Shown here piece by piece: positions 8,968 to 16,863 of a DNA stretch of 64,000 nucleotides. This stretch comes from Pseudomonas sp. GM74 (GTDB lineage: Bacteria; Pseudomonadota; Gammaproteobacteria; Pseudomonadales; Pseudomonadaceae), in NCBI RefSeq assembly GCF_000282455.1, contig NZ_AKJG01000002.1, forward strand, positions 40,153-104,152, written 5' to 3'. Within the stretch, counting starts at the first letter, position 1. The number at the start of each line of letters is the position of its first letter. The notes under the pieces are model-generated. The model was not told the origin of the DNA and did not search any database. It saw only the letters and a list, made by a program, of their open reading frames with translations. Both the position numbers and the translations under genes were made by a program.

Positions 8968-8968
8968 A

Positions 8969-9694
8969 TCAGGACGCCTCCTTCACTTTCTGCGCATTGC
9001 CCTGGGCTGCCGCCTTGTGCGCCGTCGGGTGGATCAGCACGCGGAACGAACTCTTCTGCGCCAGGCTGTAGAAGTCGTGGGCGAAGTCATCCAGGTCCGC
9101 CGCCGTCAGTTTCAAACGACGCAAAAAATAGTTGTAAACCAGCACCGCCGGCACCGCGACGGCGATCCCCACGCCGGTGGCGACCAGTGCCGCGCCAATC
9201 GGTCCGGCGACCGTTTCAAGGCTCGCCGAACCCGCCGCGCTGATGCCTTTCAACGCTTCCATGATTCCCCATACCGTGCCGAACAAACCAATGAACGGCG
9301 AGGTGCTGCCAATGCTCGCGAGCACCGCCAACCCGGTTTCCAGCGACCGGCGCTCACGCACGATCTGCTGACGCAAGGCACGCTCCAGACGATCCTGATG
9401 GTTGATCGCCTGGCTCAAGTCCGCCGCCTGCGGCGCCTCACCCACCTGGATTGCCGCATAACCGGCCTGTGCAACCCTGGCTGCCGCTCCGGGTCGGGTT
9501 TCGCTCAATTCCGCCGCCGAGTCGAGGCTCGAAGCGGCCCAGAACTGCCGGTGAAACTTTCGATCCTGTGCCTTGAGGCGACCGAACTGCAGGCCCTTGA
9601 GCAATGCCAGCCCCCAGGTCGCGATGGAAAAAACCACCAGCAGCCAGATCACCGCGCTTTCGATGGATTCAAGTGGAGATGCCAGTAACGTCAT
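8969..9694 (-). CDS. exbB: ExbB, TonB-complex motor subunit
   Basis: MotA/TolQ/ExbB proton-channel family protein (241 aa). There are three hydrophobic helices: residues about 13-33, the SPFIGLFGTVWGIM region, and a long one in GPIGAALVATGVGIAVAVPAVLVYN. The GLFGTVWGI and GPIGAALVATGVGIA motifs are diagnostic. It lacks the long N-terminal extension found in some Pseudomonas ExbB proteins. It sits 44 bases downstream of tonB and abuts exbD, so the three genes form one operon. Confidence 0.93.
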   Translation of the reverse strand: MTLLASPLESIESAVIWLLVVFSIATWGLALLKGLQFGRLKAQDRKFHRQFWAASSLDSAAELSETRPGAAARVAQAGYAAIQVGEAPQAADLSQAINHQDRLERALRQQIVRERRSLETGLAVLASIGSTSPFIGLFGTVWGIMEALKGISAAGSASLETVAGPIGAALVATGVGIAVAVPAVLVYNYFLRRLKLTAADLDDFAHDFYSLAQKSSFRVLIHPTAHKAAAQGNAQKVKEAS

Positions 9695-9738
9695 GATGTA
9701 TCCCTCGTGTAAACGTTTCGCGCGAAATTGGTTTCTGT

Positions 9739-10548
9739 TTAATGAATCTTGAAATCGATGGGCACGCTGACCCAGCCGTCCCGGGCGACATCGCCTTGCT
9801 TGGCCGGCACGAAACTCCAGCGCTTCACCGCGTTCAGCGCTGCTTCGTCCAGTGCATCGCGACCGCTGCTTTTCTGGATCTGGATTTCGCCTGGCTTACC
9901 GCTGGCCAGCACATGCACGCGCAACAACACCGTGCCCTCCCAGCCGCGACGCTGGGCGAGGGACGGGTATTGCGGCGCCGGGTTTTTCAAGTAGCCAGCA
10001 GTGGCCGAGGCCGGTGTCACAGGCGCGGGTGCCGGGGGTGCAGGTGGTGCCGGGGCCGAGACAGGCGCTGCCGGTTGTGGCGGCGCAGGTGGTTGTTCAA
10101 CGGCTTTTGGCGCCGGTTTCGGTATCGGTTTGGCCACCGGTCTTGGTTTGGGAATCGGCTTCGGTGGAGGTGGCTTCACCGCCAGTTGGTCTTCCACGGG
10201 TGCAGGCGGCTCCACCACAGGCTGCACCGGTTGCGGTGGCGGCGGCTCGACCACCGGTGGCGCCGGACGCGAGAACTCGATGGTCATCGGCGGAATCTGC
10301 GGTGGCACGATGGGCAGCACGGTGGTCGGTTGCTGATTGACCCAATAGATCACCGCGCCATGCACCAGCAGCGCCAGCACGCCCAGCACGATCGCTTCCC
10401 GTCGGCGAAGGACGCCTTTGGGCGCGCGCTGCAAACGTAACTGGCCCAAGGGCACCCGGTGCGGTCGGCCGAGGTCGACCAACTCACCACCGGGTGCCTG
10501 GCGCCACAGCACTTCATGTGCACCGGCGGCGGTCTGGACATTGCCCAT
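9739..10548 (-). CDS. tonB: TonB energy-transducing protein (TonB2-like)
   Basis: TonB of 269 aa. An unusual cytoplasmic N-terminal extension of about 50 residues comes before the transmembrane helix (residues 51-70, with His63 in LVHGAVIYWV at the conserved position). A Pro/Lys-rich spacer follows (about 75-175: PPPPKPIPKPRPVAKP and many PAPP repeats). The C-terminal receptor-binding domain is YPSLAQRRGWEGTVLLRV to the end. It couples the proton motive force to outer-membrane receptors. The neighbouring receptor and sulfate-ester genes suggest it energises uptake of an organosulfur compound. The RBS GGGAG lies just before the ATG. Confidence 0.93.
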   Translation of the reverse strand: MGNVQTAAGAHEVLWRQAPGGELVDLGRPHRVPLGQLRLQRAPKGVLRRREAIVLGVLALLVHGAVIYWVNQQPTTVLPIVPPQIPPMTIEFSRPAPPVVEPPPPQPVQPVVEPPAPVEDQLAVKPPPPKPIPKPRPVAKPIPKPAPKAVEQPPAPPQPAAPVSAPAPPAPPAPAPVTPASATAGYLKNPAPQYPSLAQRRGWEGTVLLRVHVLASGKPGEIQIQKSSGRDALDEAALNAVKRWSFVPAKQGDVARDGWVSVPIDFKIH

Positions 10549-10807
10549 TATTCAACTCCCTACGGTCTCTTTGCGGATCACCGGAACGTCGTACTGAACA
10601 TCCCCCGACGACGTCCTGGTAGAGCAATCATTGGCTTGAACGCTTAGTTCTTAAAGTAATGTTTAAACTTAAATTTAGACTCAAATCGAATATATAAAAC
10701 CTTCAACCCACCGCCAGAGCCCGCCGTTCAAGGGCTCCGGCGTAGTGGAAATAAACCGATGCCTTGCCCGCATTGAAAGTATTCATCCAAGGCATGGTTT
10801 TTCGCCG
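10549..10807. promoter_or_regulatory. region between tonB and the receptor gene: promoter and hairpins
   Basis: This 259-base gap holds an AT-rich stretch (10640-10700) expected to carry the tonB promoter, with a partial inverted repeat TTAAA (10651-10655) / TTTAA (10662-10666) inside TTCTTAAAG. There is a hairpin CGCCAGAGCCC (10712-10722) / GGGCTCCGGCG (10732-10742, one mismatch). A longer-looped hairpin, GCCTTG / CAAGGC at about 10761-10795, may end transcription of the receptor gene. Neither hairpin has a clean T tract. Confidence 0.45.
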
Positions 10808-13168
10808 TCAGAAGTCGTATCGACCGGTCACGCCCAGCGTTCGCGGTGTGCCGAGCAGGCCTTCGTAGCCGCCATTGGCGGCCGTCCACAGCGTCGTGTA
10901 ATAGGTTTTGTCGAAGGCGTTTTTCAGCCACAACGAAACGTCCCACTGCCCCTGGTTGAAGTCGCCACGAAGGCCGGTGGACAGGTTGACCACCGCATAA
11001 CTCGGGATCTGCCCGAAGTCGGAATCTTCCACCGTGCCCACCGCTTTGGAGCGGAACGCATAGCTGGCGGTGACGTACTCTTCGAAGCCGTTGCTCAGGC
11101 TCCATTTGTATTCGCCGTTGGCGTTGCCGATCCATTTCGAAGCACCCACCACTTGATGGCCGCTGAGGTCGCAGGATGCTGGAGCACCCGGCGCCAGGCT
11201 GACTTCCGGCGGGCACGGCGCATCCTTGTAGGAGAGGTAGCTGACGTCGTTGTACGAGCCGTTGATGTTCAGCGTCAGGCCACGTAGCGGGATCAGGGTG
11301 CTTTCGAACTCCACGCCGCGGGAGCGCACGGAGCCGGCGTTGGTCAGATATTGCACGCGATTGACGTCGTCGTAGGCGTTGGTCTGGTAGCCGTTGACCT
11401 GGGTCCAGAACAGGTTGGCGTTGAGTTGCAGGCGACGGTCCCACAGGGTGCTCTTGAAACCGAGCTCGGCGTTGTTGGCGCGCTCGGTGCCGATCAGCAG
11501 CGAATCGGGGCCGGCAACCGGTGCCGTGCCCACCGCCAGATTGACCCCGCCGGATTTTTCGCCATGGGACAAGGTGGCGTAAGTGAGCAGGTCGTCGGTG
11601 AGGCGGTAACTGAGGTTCAACAAACCCGAGGGACTGGAGCTGTACTGATTCAAATCGCCGGAGTCGAAGACGCCGGCGCGAGCACGTCGTGCCGCAGCCG
11701 CCGCACCGGTGACCGCGGCACCACCGGCCGGTGCATCACGGGTCACCCTGGCGTTTTTCTCTTCATAGGTGCCGCGCAGGCCGGCGGTGAAATCCAGGCG
11801 CTCGGTCAGGTGCCAGGTGCCTTGGGCGAACAACGCGTAGCTGTTGGTTTCGATATGACCATTGCCGACACTGTCGACGTTGTTCAATGCGCCGTTGGGC
11901 GTGCCGTTCCAGACGTCCGCTTGCGGGCCGTAAAAGGCGAAGGATTTGTTGTCCAGATCGGAGCCGAAGTAATAGGCACCGAGCACGTAATCGAAGAATC
12001 CACCGGTAGGCGATGCCAGGCGAAACTCCTGGGAGTACTGCTTATCCTCCACAGAAACGCCGGCATTGAAGAAGGTGGAGACGTTCAGGCCGTCATCATT
12101 GCGCGGGGTGAAATTCCACCAGCGATAGGAGCTGATAGAGGTCAGGGTGAAGTCACTCGGCAGCGTCCAGTTGGCCTCGACCGAAGTACCGCCCTGATGC
12201 ACGGTGACGTGCTGTTCGTTGTTCAGGTTGACCTTGCGGTGCGTGCCGTCGACCAGTGTCGCGCCCGCCGCATTGGCCCGGCGCTGGTAAAGGTTAGTGC
12301 CATTGATGGTCGGCCCGGTGTTGAACAATACACGGGTGCCGGCGCTGGAATCTTCTTCGTTATAGTCGCCGATCCAGCGCAGGCTGAATGACTCGTTCGG
12401 CTTGAAGAGCAGCTGCCCGCGAAAGCCGTCGCGGGAGCCACCGTTCAAATCGTGGCCGTCGAATTCGTTCTTGATGTCACCGTCGCTGCGGGTGCGGTAC
12501 GCGGAAAAACGTCCGGCCAGTTCGTCATTCAACGGGCCGGAAATCGTGCCCTTGGTCTGGAAATAACCGTCCTCGCCCACCGAAGATTCGATGCTGCGCT
12601 CCGGGGTGAAGGTGGGCGCGCGAGTGCTGATGTTGATCACGCCCGCCGTGGTGTTTTTGCCGAACAAGGTGCCTTGTGGGCCGCGCAGCACTTCGAGCTG
12701 CTCGATATCCATCAGGTCGAATACGGCCATGCCGGGGCGGCCAAGGTAAACGTTGTCGAGGTACAGGCCGACACTGCCTTCCAGGCCATCGCTGGCCGGG
12801 TTGTTGCCCAGGCCACGGATCGACACACTGGACTGACGCGCATGCATGTAGGCGACGTTGACGCTGGGCACCAGCTGCTGCAGATCCTGGATGCGATAGA
12901 CCCGCTGGGTTTCCAGGGTCTGGCCGCTGACCACGCTCATCGGCGTCGGTACGTCCTGCGAACTTTCTTCGCGGCGGCGAGTGGTGACCGTCACGGTTTC
13001 CAGTTGCGCGCTGTCGGCCGTGGCGGATTTTTTTGAGGCGGTTTCAGGGGTGGCGCTATCGGCCGCATAGCCTTGGGTCCAGCTGGCACTGCCTGCCAGT
13101 AGCAGAGCCAGGGGCAGGCGTTTGAGCCGTTGGGGTGAGGAGGTTTGAGCAAAGTGCAACGGACTCAT
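10808..13168 (-). CDS. TonB-dependent outer-membrane receptor (SftP-like candidate)
   Basis: Outer-membrane gated channel of 786 aa. The ATG at 13168 gives a proper signal peptide (LPLALLLAGSASWTQGYA). A longer frame upstream to 13258 only translates a REP element and is rejected. Next come a TonB-box-like ETVTVTT segment and a plug domain with SIRGLGNNPASDGLEGSVGLYLDN and VLRGPQGTLFGKNTTAG. The beta-barrel ends in aromatic YDF. It lies between tonB-exbBD and the alkylsulfatase gene atsK, so sulfate esters or another organosulfur compound are the likely substrate. A TonB receptor (SftP) is known beside sulfate-ester genes in P. putida. No siderophore genes are near. Confidence 0.88.
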   Translation of the reverse strand: MSPLHFAQTSSPQRLKRLPLALLLAGSASWTQGYAADSATPETASKKSATADSAQLETVTVTTRRREESSQDVPTPMSVVSGQTLETQRVYRIQDLQQLVPSVNVAYMHARQSSVSIRGLGNNPASDGLEGSVGLYLDNVYLGRPGMAVFDLMDIEQLEVLRGPQGTLFGKNTTAGVINISTRAPTFTPERSIESSVGEDGYFQTKGTISGPLNDELAGRFSAYRTRSDGDIKNEFDGHDLNGGSRDGFRGQLLFKPNESFSLRWIGDYNEEDSSAGTRVLFNTGPTINGTNLYQRRANAAGATLVDGTHRKVNLNNEQHVTVHQGGTSVEANWTLPSDFTLTSISSYRWWNFTPRNDDGLNVSTFFNAGVSVEDKQYSQEFRLASPTGGFFDYVLGAYYFGSDLDNKSFAFYGPQADVWNGTPNGALNNVDSVGNGHIETNSYALFAQGTWHLTERLDFTAGLRGTYEEKNARVTRDAPAGGAAVTGAAAAARRARAGVFDSGDLNQYSSSPSGLLNLSYRLTDDLLTYATLSHGEKSGGVNLAVGTAPVAGPDSLLIGTERANNAELGFKSTLWDRRLQLNANLFWTQVNGYQTNAYDDVNRVQYLTNAGSVRSRGVEFESTLIPLRGLTLNINGSYNDVSYLSYKDAPCPPEVSLAPGAPASCDLSGHQVVGASKWIGNANGEYKWSLSNGFEEYVTASYAFRSKAVGTVEDSDFGQIPSYAVVNLSTGLRGDFNQGQWDVSLWLKNAFDKTYYTTLWTAANGGYEGLLGTPRTLGVTGRYDF

Positions 13169-13212
13169 AAGGCGGGGTTCCCGATCAAAAAAAGTTCTTT
13201 GTTGCTTGCCAG

Positions 13213-13296
13213 GCCGCCTTCGCGAGCAAGCCCGCTCCCACAGGGATCGTGGAGACATTGAGATCCCTGTGGGAGCGGGCTTGCCCGCGAAGGCGT
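13213..13296. repeat. inverted REP pair (REPIN)
   Basis: REP palindromes at 13215-13245 and 13265-13295 in opposite orientation, between the receptor gene and atsK. The GCGAGCAAGCCCGCTCCCAC core is shared with the other repeats. Confidence 0.9.
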
Positions 13297-13300
13297 CGGC

Positions 13301-14221
13301 TCAGACGCCGTCGATATCCGGCCCTTTCAACGTCTGGCTGACCTGCCCGTTCACACCCACCGGCACTTCGCCCTTGAGCGTCACCCGCCGCACGATGCGG
13401 TCTTGGGTCCCGTAGTCATCCACCGCGTAATGCTGGGTGGAGCGGTTGTCCCAGATCGCCACATCACCGGCCTTCCAGCGCCAGCGCACGATGTTTTCCT
13501 GGCGGATCACATGGCTTTGCAGCAAGCCGAACAGGTGCGCCGAATCGGCCTGGGAATAGCCCTTGATGCGTTTGACGAAATGCCCCAGCAACAGGCTCTT
13601 CTCGCCGCTGATCGGGTGCACGCGCACCACCGGGTGCTCGGTCTCGTAGACCGTCGAGGTGAAGACCTTGCGATAGCGCTCCAGCTTCTCCGCCGAGACG
13701 TCCGGCCGGGTACCGGCGTAGTCGTATTCGTTGCTGTGCACGGCGACCAGTTTGTCGGCCAGCTCACGCAGCTCCGCCGACAACCCGGTGTAGGCGGTGG
13801 CGGTGTTGGCCCACAGGGTGTCGCCACCGAAAGCCGGGGCCACCACCGAGCGCAGGATCGAGGCTTTTGGGTAGGCCTCGACGAAGGTCACGTCGGTGTG
13901 CCATGAGCTGGCTCGCTGGCCCTCGGCACCGTCCAGTTCCAGCAGAAAACGGGTGCCCTCGCGCACCGGTACTGTGGGGTGCGCCACAGGTTCACCGAGC
14001 AGGTGGGCGAACGCCTCCTGGCGCTGATCGTCGAGTTGGGTCTGCTCGCGGAAGAAGATCACTTTGTATTGCAGCAGTGCCTGTTGAATGGCTTCAACAG
14101 TGGCGGCATCCAACTCGCCGGAAAGCTCTACGCCACGGATTTCGGCACCGATGCGACCGGCCACCGGATGGATTTCAAGCGCGTGAACAGCGGGTTGTAC
14201 TGCGAGTGCGGCATTGCTCAT
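13301..14221 (-). CDS. atsK: AtsK, 2-oxoglutarate-dependent alkylsulfatase (TauD family)
   Basis: Fe(II)/2-oxoglutarate dioxygenase that oxidatively cleaves alkyl sulfate esters to aldehyde and sulfate. From the ATG at 14221 (GAGGG ribosome site; an upstream in-frame start at 14269 lacks one) the protein is 306 aa. The iron ligands fall at His108, Asp110 (WHTDVTF) and His264 (STQHYAVDDY), and the 2-oxoglutarate-binding arginines lie in QDRIVRRV (R275-R279). These are the positions I recall for P. putida AtsK, which is strong support. It is transcribed away from a LysR gene across a 183-base gap. The sulfate released would feed cysteine synthesis during sulfate starvation. Confidence 0.93.
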   Translation of the reverse strand: MSNAALAVQPAVHALEIHPVAGRIGAEIRGVELSGELDAATVEAIQQALLQYKVIFFREQTQLDDQRQEAFAHLLGEPVAHPTVPVREGTRFLLELDGAEGQRASSWHTDVTFVEAYPKASILRSVVAPAFGGDTLWANTATAYTGLSAELRELADKLVAVHSNEYDYAGTRPDVSAEKLERYRKVFTSTVYETEHPVVRVHPISGEKSLLLGHFVKRIKGYSQADSAHLFGLLQSHVIRQENIVRWRWKAGDVAIWDNRSTQHYAVDDYGTQDRIVRRVTLKGEVPVGVNGQVSQTLKGPDIDGV

Positions 14222-14404
14222 GGGTAGACCCTCATCAGACTGCTTGCGGTTGAACCGGCCGCGAAACACTGCTCTATCTATATACTATTTAGATCTAATA
14301 GATATCTACATGCTTCGTTGACGGAATAAGAGGTTGCATTTAAAACCTCAGTCAACCCTCGTCGCAAATGCCTTCGAGCTATTTTTAGGATGCCGGAAAA
14401 GCAT
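14222..14404. promoter_or_regulatory. divergent atsK / LysR promoter region
   Basis: AT-rich 183-base gap between two divergent genes. It contains overlapping palindromes around TAGATCTA (14290-14297), within ATACTATTTAGATCTAATAG and GATATC. This is the kind of site a LysR regulator binds between itself and its target. No -10/-35 pair could be assigned with confidence. Confidence 0.4.
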
Positions 14405-15325
14405 ATGGATCTTCGCCAGTTGCGTTACTTCATCGCCCTCGACGAACACCGCAGTTTCGTGCGCGCAGCCGAGGCCATGGGCATTACCCAGCCTGCCTTC
14501 AGCCGCAGCATTCAGGGGCTCGAACATGAGTTCGGCTGCGTCCTGGTGGACCGTGGCAACAAGGATTTGCGCCCCACTCCCGAAGGCCTGGTGGTGCTGC
14601 AACATGCCCGCAGCCTGGTGCAGGGTGCGGCGTTGCTCAGCTCGGAAGTGACGCAGATGACCAAGCTCGATGCCGGCGAACTGCGCTTCGGTTGCGGCCC
14701 GGCGCCGGCGGTGAAACTGGTGCCGGATGCTGTGGCGCAATTCATCAACGCGCACCCGAAAGTGCGCACCTGCTTCGAGGTGGATAATTGGGAAAAACTC
14801 AGCCGCGCCCTGAGCCGTGAGGAGATCGAATTCTTCATTGCCGACATCCGTCATTTCGAGTCCGACCCTAACTTCCAGACCCAGGCCCTGACGCCCAAGC
14901 GCGGTGTATTTTTCTGCCGCCCCGGGCACCCGCTGTTGGCCAAGGAGAGCCTGTCGACCAACGACATGTTCGATTACCCGCTGGCGACCACTATGATCCC
15001 GCCGGGCATTCGCAAACTGCTGGCGAACCTCAGTGGGCGCGTGGATTTTTCACCGACCATCGAAACCGAGCATTTTCCGGCGCTGGTGAAAGTGGTGCTG
15101 CAATCGAATGCGATTGGTGTAGGGACTGAAGAAGCGTTTGTCGAAGACATCGCCCAGGGTTCACTGGTGTTGCTGCACTGGCGCAATCTGCCGCAGAACA
15201 TCGAGAGCATGAATGCACGGTGCGGGATCGTCAGTCGCACCGGGTTCCGCTTGTCGCCGGCGGCGCGGGCGATGATCGAGACACTGGTGGCGGTGGACAG
15301 GCAGCAAGTCAGCGTCACGGTTTGA
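14405..15325 (+). CDS. LysR-type regulator of the sulfate-ester genes (SftR-like)
   Basis: LysR-family transcription factor, 306 aa. It starts MDLRQLRYFIALDEHRSFVRAAEAMGITQPAFS with a standard N-terminal winged helix-turn-helix (residues 1-60). A periplasmic-binding-like effector domain follows (about 90-300). It is divergent from atsK and upstream of the atsR-type binding-protein gene. This position matches SftR, the LysR regulator of sulfate-ester use described in P. putida. I infer that it represses or activates atsK, the receptor and atsRBCA depending on sulfate. An alternative start 15 bases earlier has its Shine-Dalgarno too close. Confidence 0.88.
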   Translation: MDLRQLRYFIALDEHRSFVRAAEAMGITQPAFSRSIQGLEHEFGCVLVDRGNKDLRPTPEGLVVLQHARSLVQGAALLSSEVTQMTKLDAGELRFGCGPAPAVKLVPDAVAQFINAHPKVRTCFEVDNWEKLSRALSREEIEFFIADIRHFESDPNFQTQALTPKRGVFFCRPGHPLLAKESLSTNDMFDYPLATTMIPPGIRKLLANLSGRVDFSPTIETEHFPALVKVVLQSNAIGVGTEEAFVEDIAQGSLVLLHWRNLPQNIESMNARCGIVSRTGFRLSPAARAMIETLVAVDRQQVSVTV

Positions 15326-15327
15326 TG

Positions 15328-15428
15328 GCCTCATCGCTGGCAAGCCAGCTCCCACAGGTTTTTCTGGTGTTCACAAGATCTGTGTTCACTGGAGACCCCT
15401 GTGGGAGCTGGCTTGCCAGCGAAAGCGC
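15328..15428. repeat. inverted REP pair (REPIN), GCTGGCAAGCCAGC variant
   Basis: Palindromes at 15332-15358 and 15397-15427 share CTGTGGGAGCTGGC-TT-GCCAGCGA, a core variant (GCTGGC) distinct from the GCGAGC and GCGGGC forms elsewhere. They lie between two convergent genes. Confidence 0.9.
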
Positions 15429-15447
15429 CCTCAAGAACGCAAATGAT

Positions 15448-16461
15448 TCAAAGTTTTGCCGCAGCCAACTCCGGCGCCACCCAATCTGTCACCTTGAACG
15501 ACTTGCGAATCAGCTTCTGCTGCGAAGCCAGGTCCACCGCATCCTGCAATTTGCCAAGGAACACCGGATCAAGTGTCGACGGGAACACCTCGCTCAGTTT
15601 CTGATCCTTCAGATCCTGCGTGAGGATCACCGCCGGATAATTCGCCAGCCCTGACACCAACTGAATGTAGGCGTCCTTGTTGCTGTCCTGGGTCAGCCAC
15701 GCCACGGCTTGCTGTTGAGCCTTGAGCAGTGTGGCGACTGCCTCGGGGTGCTCGTCGACGAACTTCCCGGTCCCCACCAACACGGCCTGCACACTGCCGG
15801 CGCCGCCCAGGTCCTTGGTGGTCAGAGGCAACTCCGCCAGTCCCTTGGCCTGTAATGCGGTAAGCCCGGAACCACCCCACGAGGCATCGATCTGCTTCGC
15901 CGCCAGTGCCGCGACCGCCGCGTTGAAGTCGAGGTTGATGACTTTCACGTCTTTCTCGCTCAACCCCTGGCTGGCCAGCGCCGCATCGAAAGACAGCTGG
16001 CTGGCGGTGCCACGGAAGATCGCCACGCGTTTGCCCTTGAGGTCCTGCAGGGTCTTGATCCCCGAACCCGGCACCACGCCCAGGTAATGCTTCACCCCGC
16101 GCGCCGAGGCGCTGAGCAGTCGCGTATCCAGACCATTGGACTTGCCGATGATGGCCGCCAGATCGCCGAGGTAGGCCAGGTCCACCTGACCGTTGGCGAA
16201 CGCCTCGTTGATCACCGGGCCTGCGCCCTTGAAGAAGCTCCACTGAATCTTGATGCCTTGATCGGCGAAAGCCTTTTCGAAGATCTGTTGATCGCGCAGT
16301 ACGTCCACGACACCGCCACCACTGTGCTGGGTACCGGCACTCAGATCCGGCACCGCGATGCGGATTTCCTTGAGCTCACCGGCGTTGGCCGTGAAGGCCA
16401 GCAGGCCCGCCAGGGCCGGTGCGGCGAACAGACTGATGACACGTTTGAAGGGAAGGTTCAT
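15448..16461 (-). CDS. atsR: AtsR, sulfate-ester/sulfonate ABC-transporter binding protein
   Basis: Periplasmic binding protein (337 aa) of the SsuA/TauA/NrtA type. The ATG at 16461 has AAGGAG upstream; the frame extends 21 bases further without support. A signal peptide (ISLFAAPALAGLLAFTANA) comes first. Then VPDLSAGTQHSGGGVVDVL, GQVDLAYLGDLAAI and LQDLKGKRVAIFRGTASQL are typical of the aliphatic-sulfonate binding family. It is divergent from the permease and ATPase genes across a 402-base gap, so the importer is expressed from two facing promoters. In P. aeruginosa the same set is known as atsRBCA. Confidence 0.88.
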   Translation of the reverse strand: MNLPFKRVISLFAAPALAGLLAFTANAGELKEIRIAVPDLSAGTQHSGGGVVDVLRDQQIFEKAFADQGIKIQWSFFKGAGPVINEAFANGQVDLAYLGDLAAIIGKSNGLDTRLLSASARGVKHYLGVVPGSGIKTLQDLKGKRVAIFRGTASQLSFDAALASQGLSEKDVKVINLDFNAAVAALAAKQIDASWGGSGLTALQAKGLAELPLTTKDLGGAGSVQAVLVGTGKFVDEHPEAVATLLKAQQQAVAWLTQDSNKDAYIQLVSGLANYPAVILTQDLKDQKLSEVFPSTLDPVFLGKLQDAVDLASQQKLIRKSFKVTDWVAPELAAAKL

Positions 16462-16863
16462 GGGTGCGGCTCCTTGGGGCAACGGGCGTTGATGAGCCGA
16501 AAGTAGGCCGAAGAGAAACCAACACTTAAATACTATAAATTCACATTTTTATAGCATTTTGATCTATATCAGCCCCTACGGGCCTTCCGATCGCGTATGC
16601 AAAAACAGCATCAAAAATATTCTTCAAAGGCATTGGATGTGCGCGCGCTCCCAAGCCTTAAATGGCATTGCTTATCCCTAAATAGAATTAATTTTTATTT
16701 TTATAGATCAATTTTGTATACACATTAAACCCTGTGGGAGCGAGCTTGCTCGCGATAGCGGTGTGTCATTCAGCACATAAGTCGCCTGACACACCCTCAT
16801 CGCGAGCAAGCTCGCTCCCACAAAAAGCAGGCTTGCATTGCAACCCGACAACGGAGGTCACCC
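16462..16863. promoter_or_regulatory. divergent atsR / atsB regulatory region with REP pair
   Basis: A 402-base gap with no gene. Most of it is AT-rich. An inverted repeat CTATAAA (16533-16539) / TTTATAG (16548-16554) with an 8-base spacer lies about 72 bases before atsR and could be a LysR-type operator. Nearer atsB, 16731-16822 is a REP pair. Promoter hexamers could not be fixed. Confidence 0.5.
16731..16822. repeat. inverted REP pair (REPIN)
   Basis: CTGTGGGAGCGAGC-TT-GCTCGCGA and its inverse, separated by about 40 bases. They sit 41 bases upstream of the atsB start, an unusual promoter-proximal place for a REP pair. Confidence 0.9.

Noticed and set aside
13169..13258. N-terminal extension of the TonB receptor frame
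   Set aside because: It translates the adjacent REP element and lacks a ribosome site; the ATG at 13168 begins a proper signal peptide.
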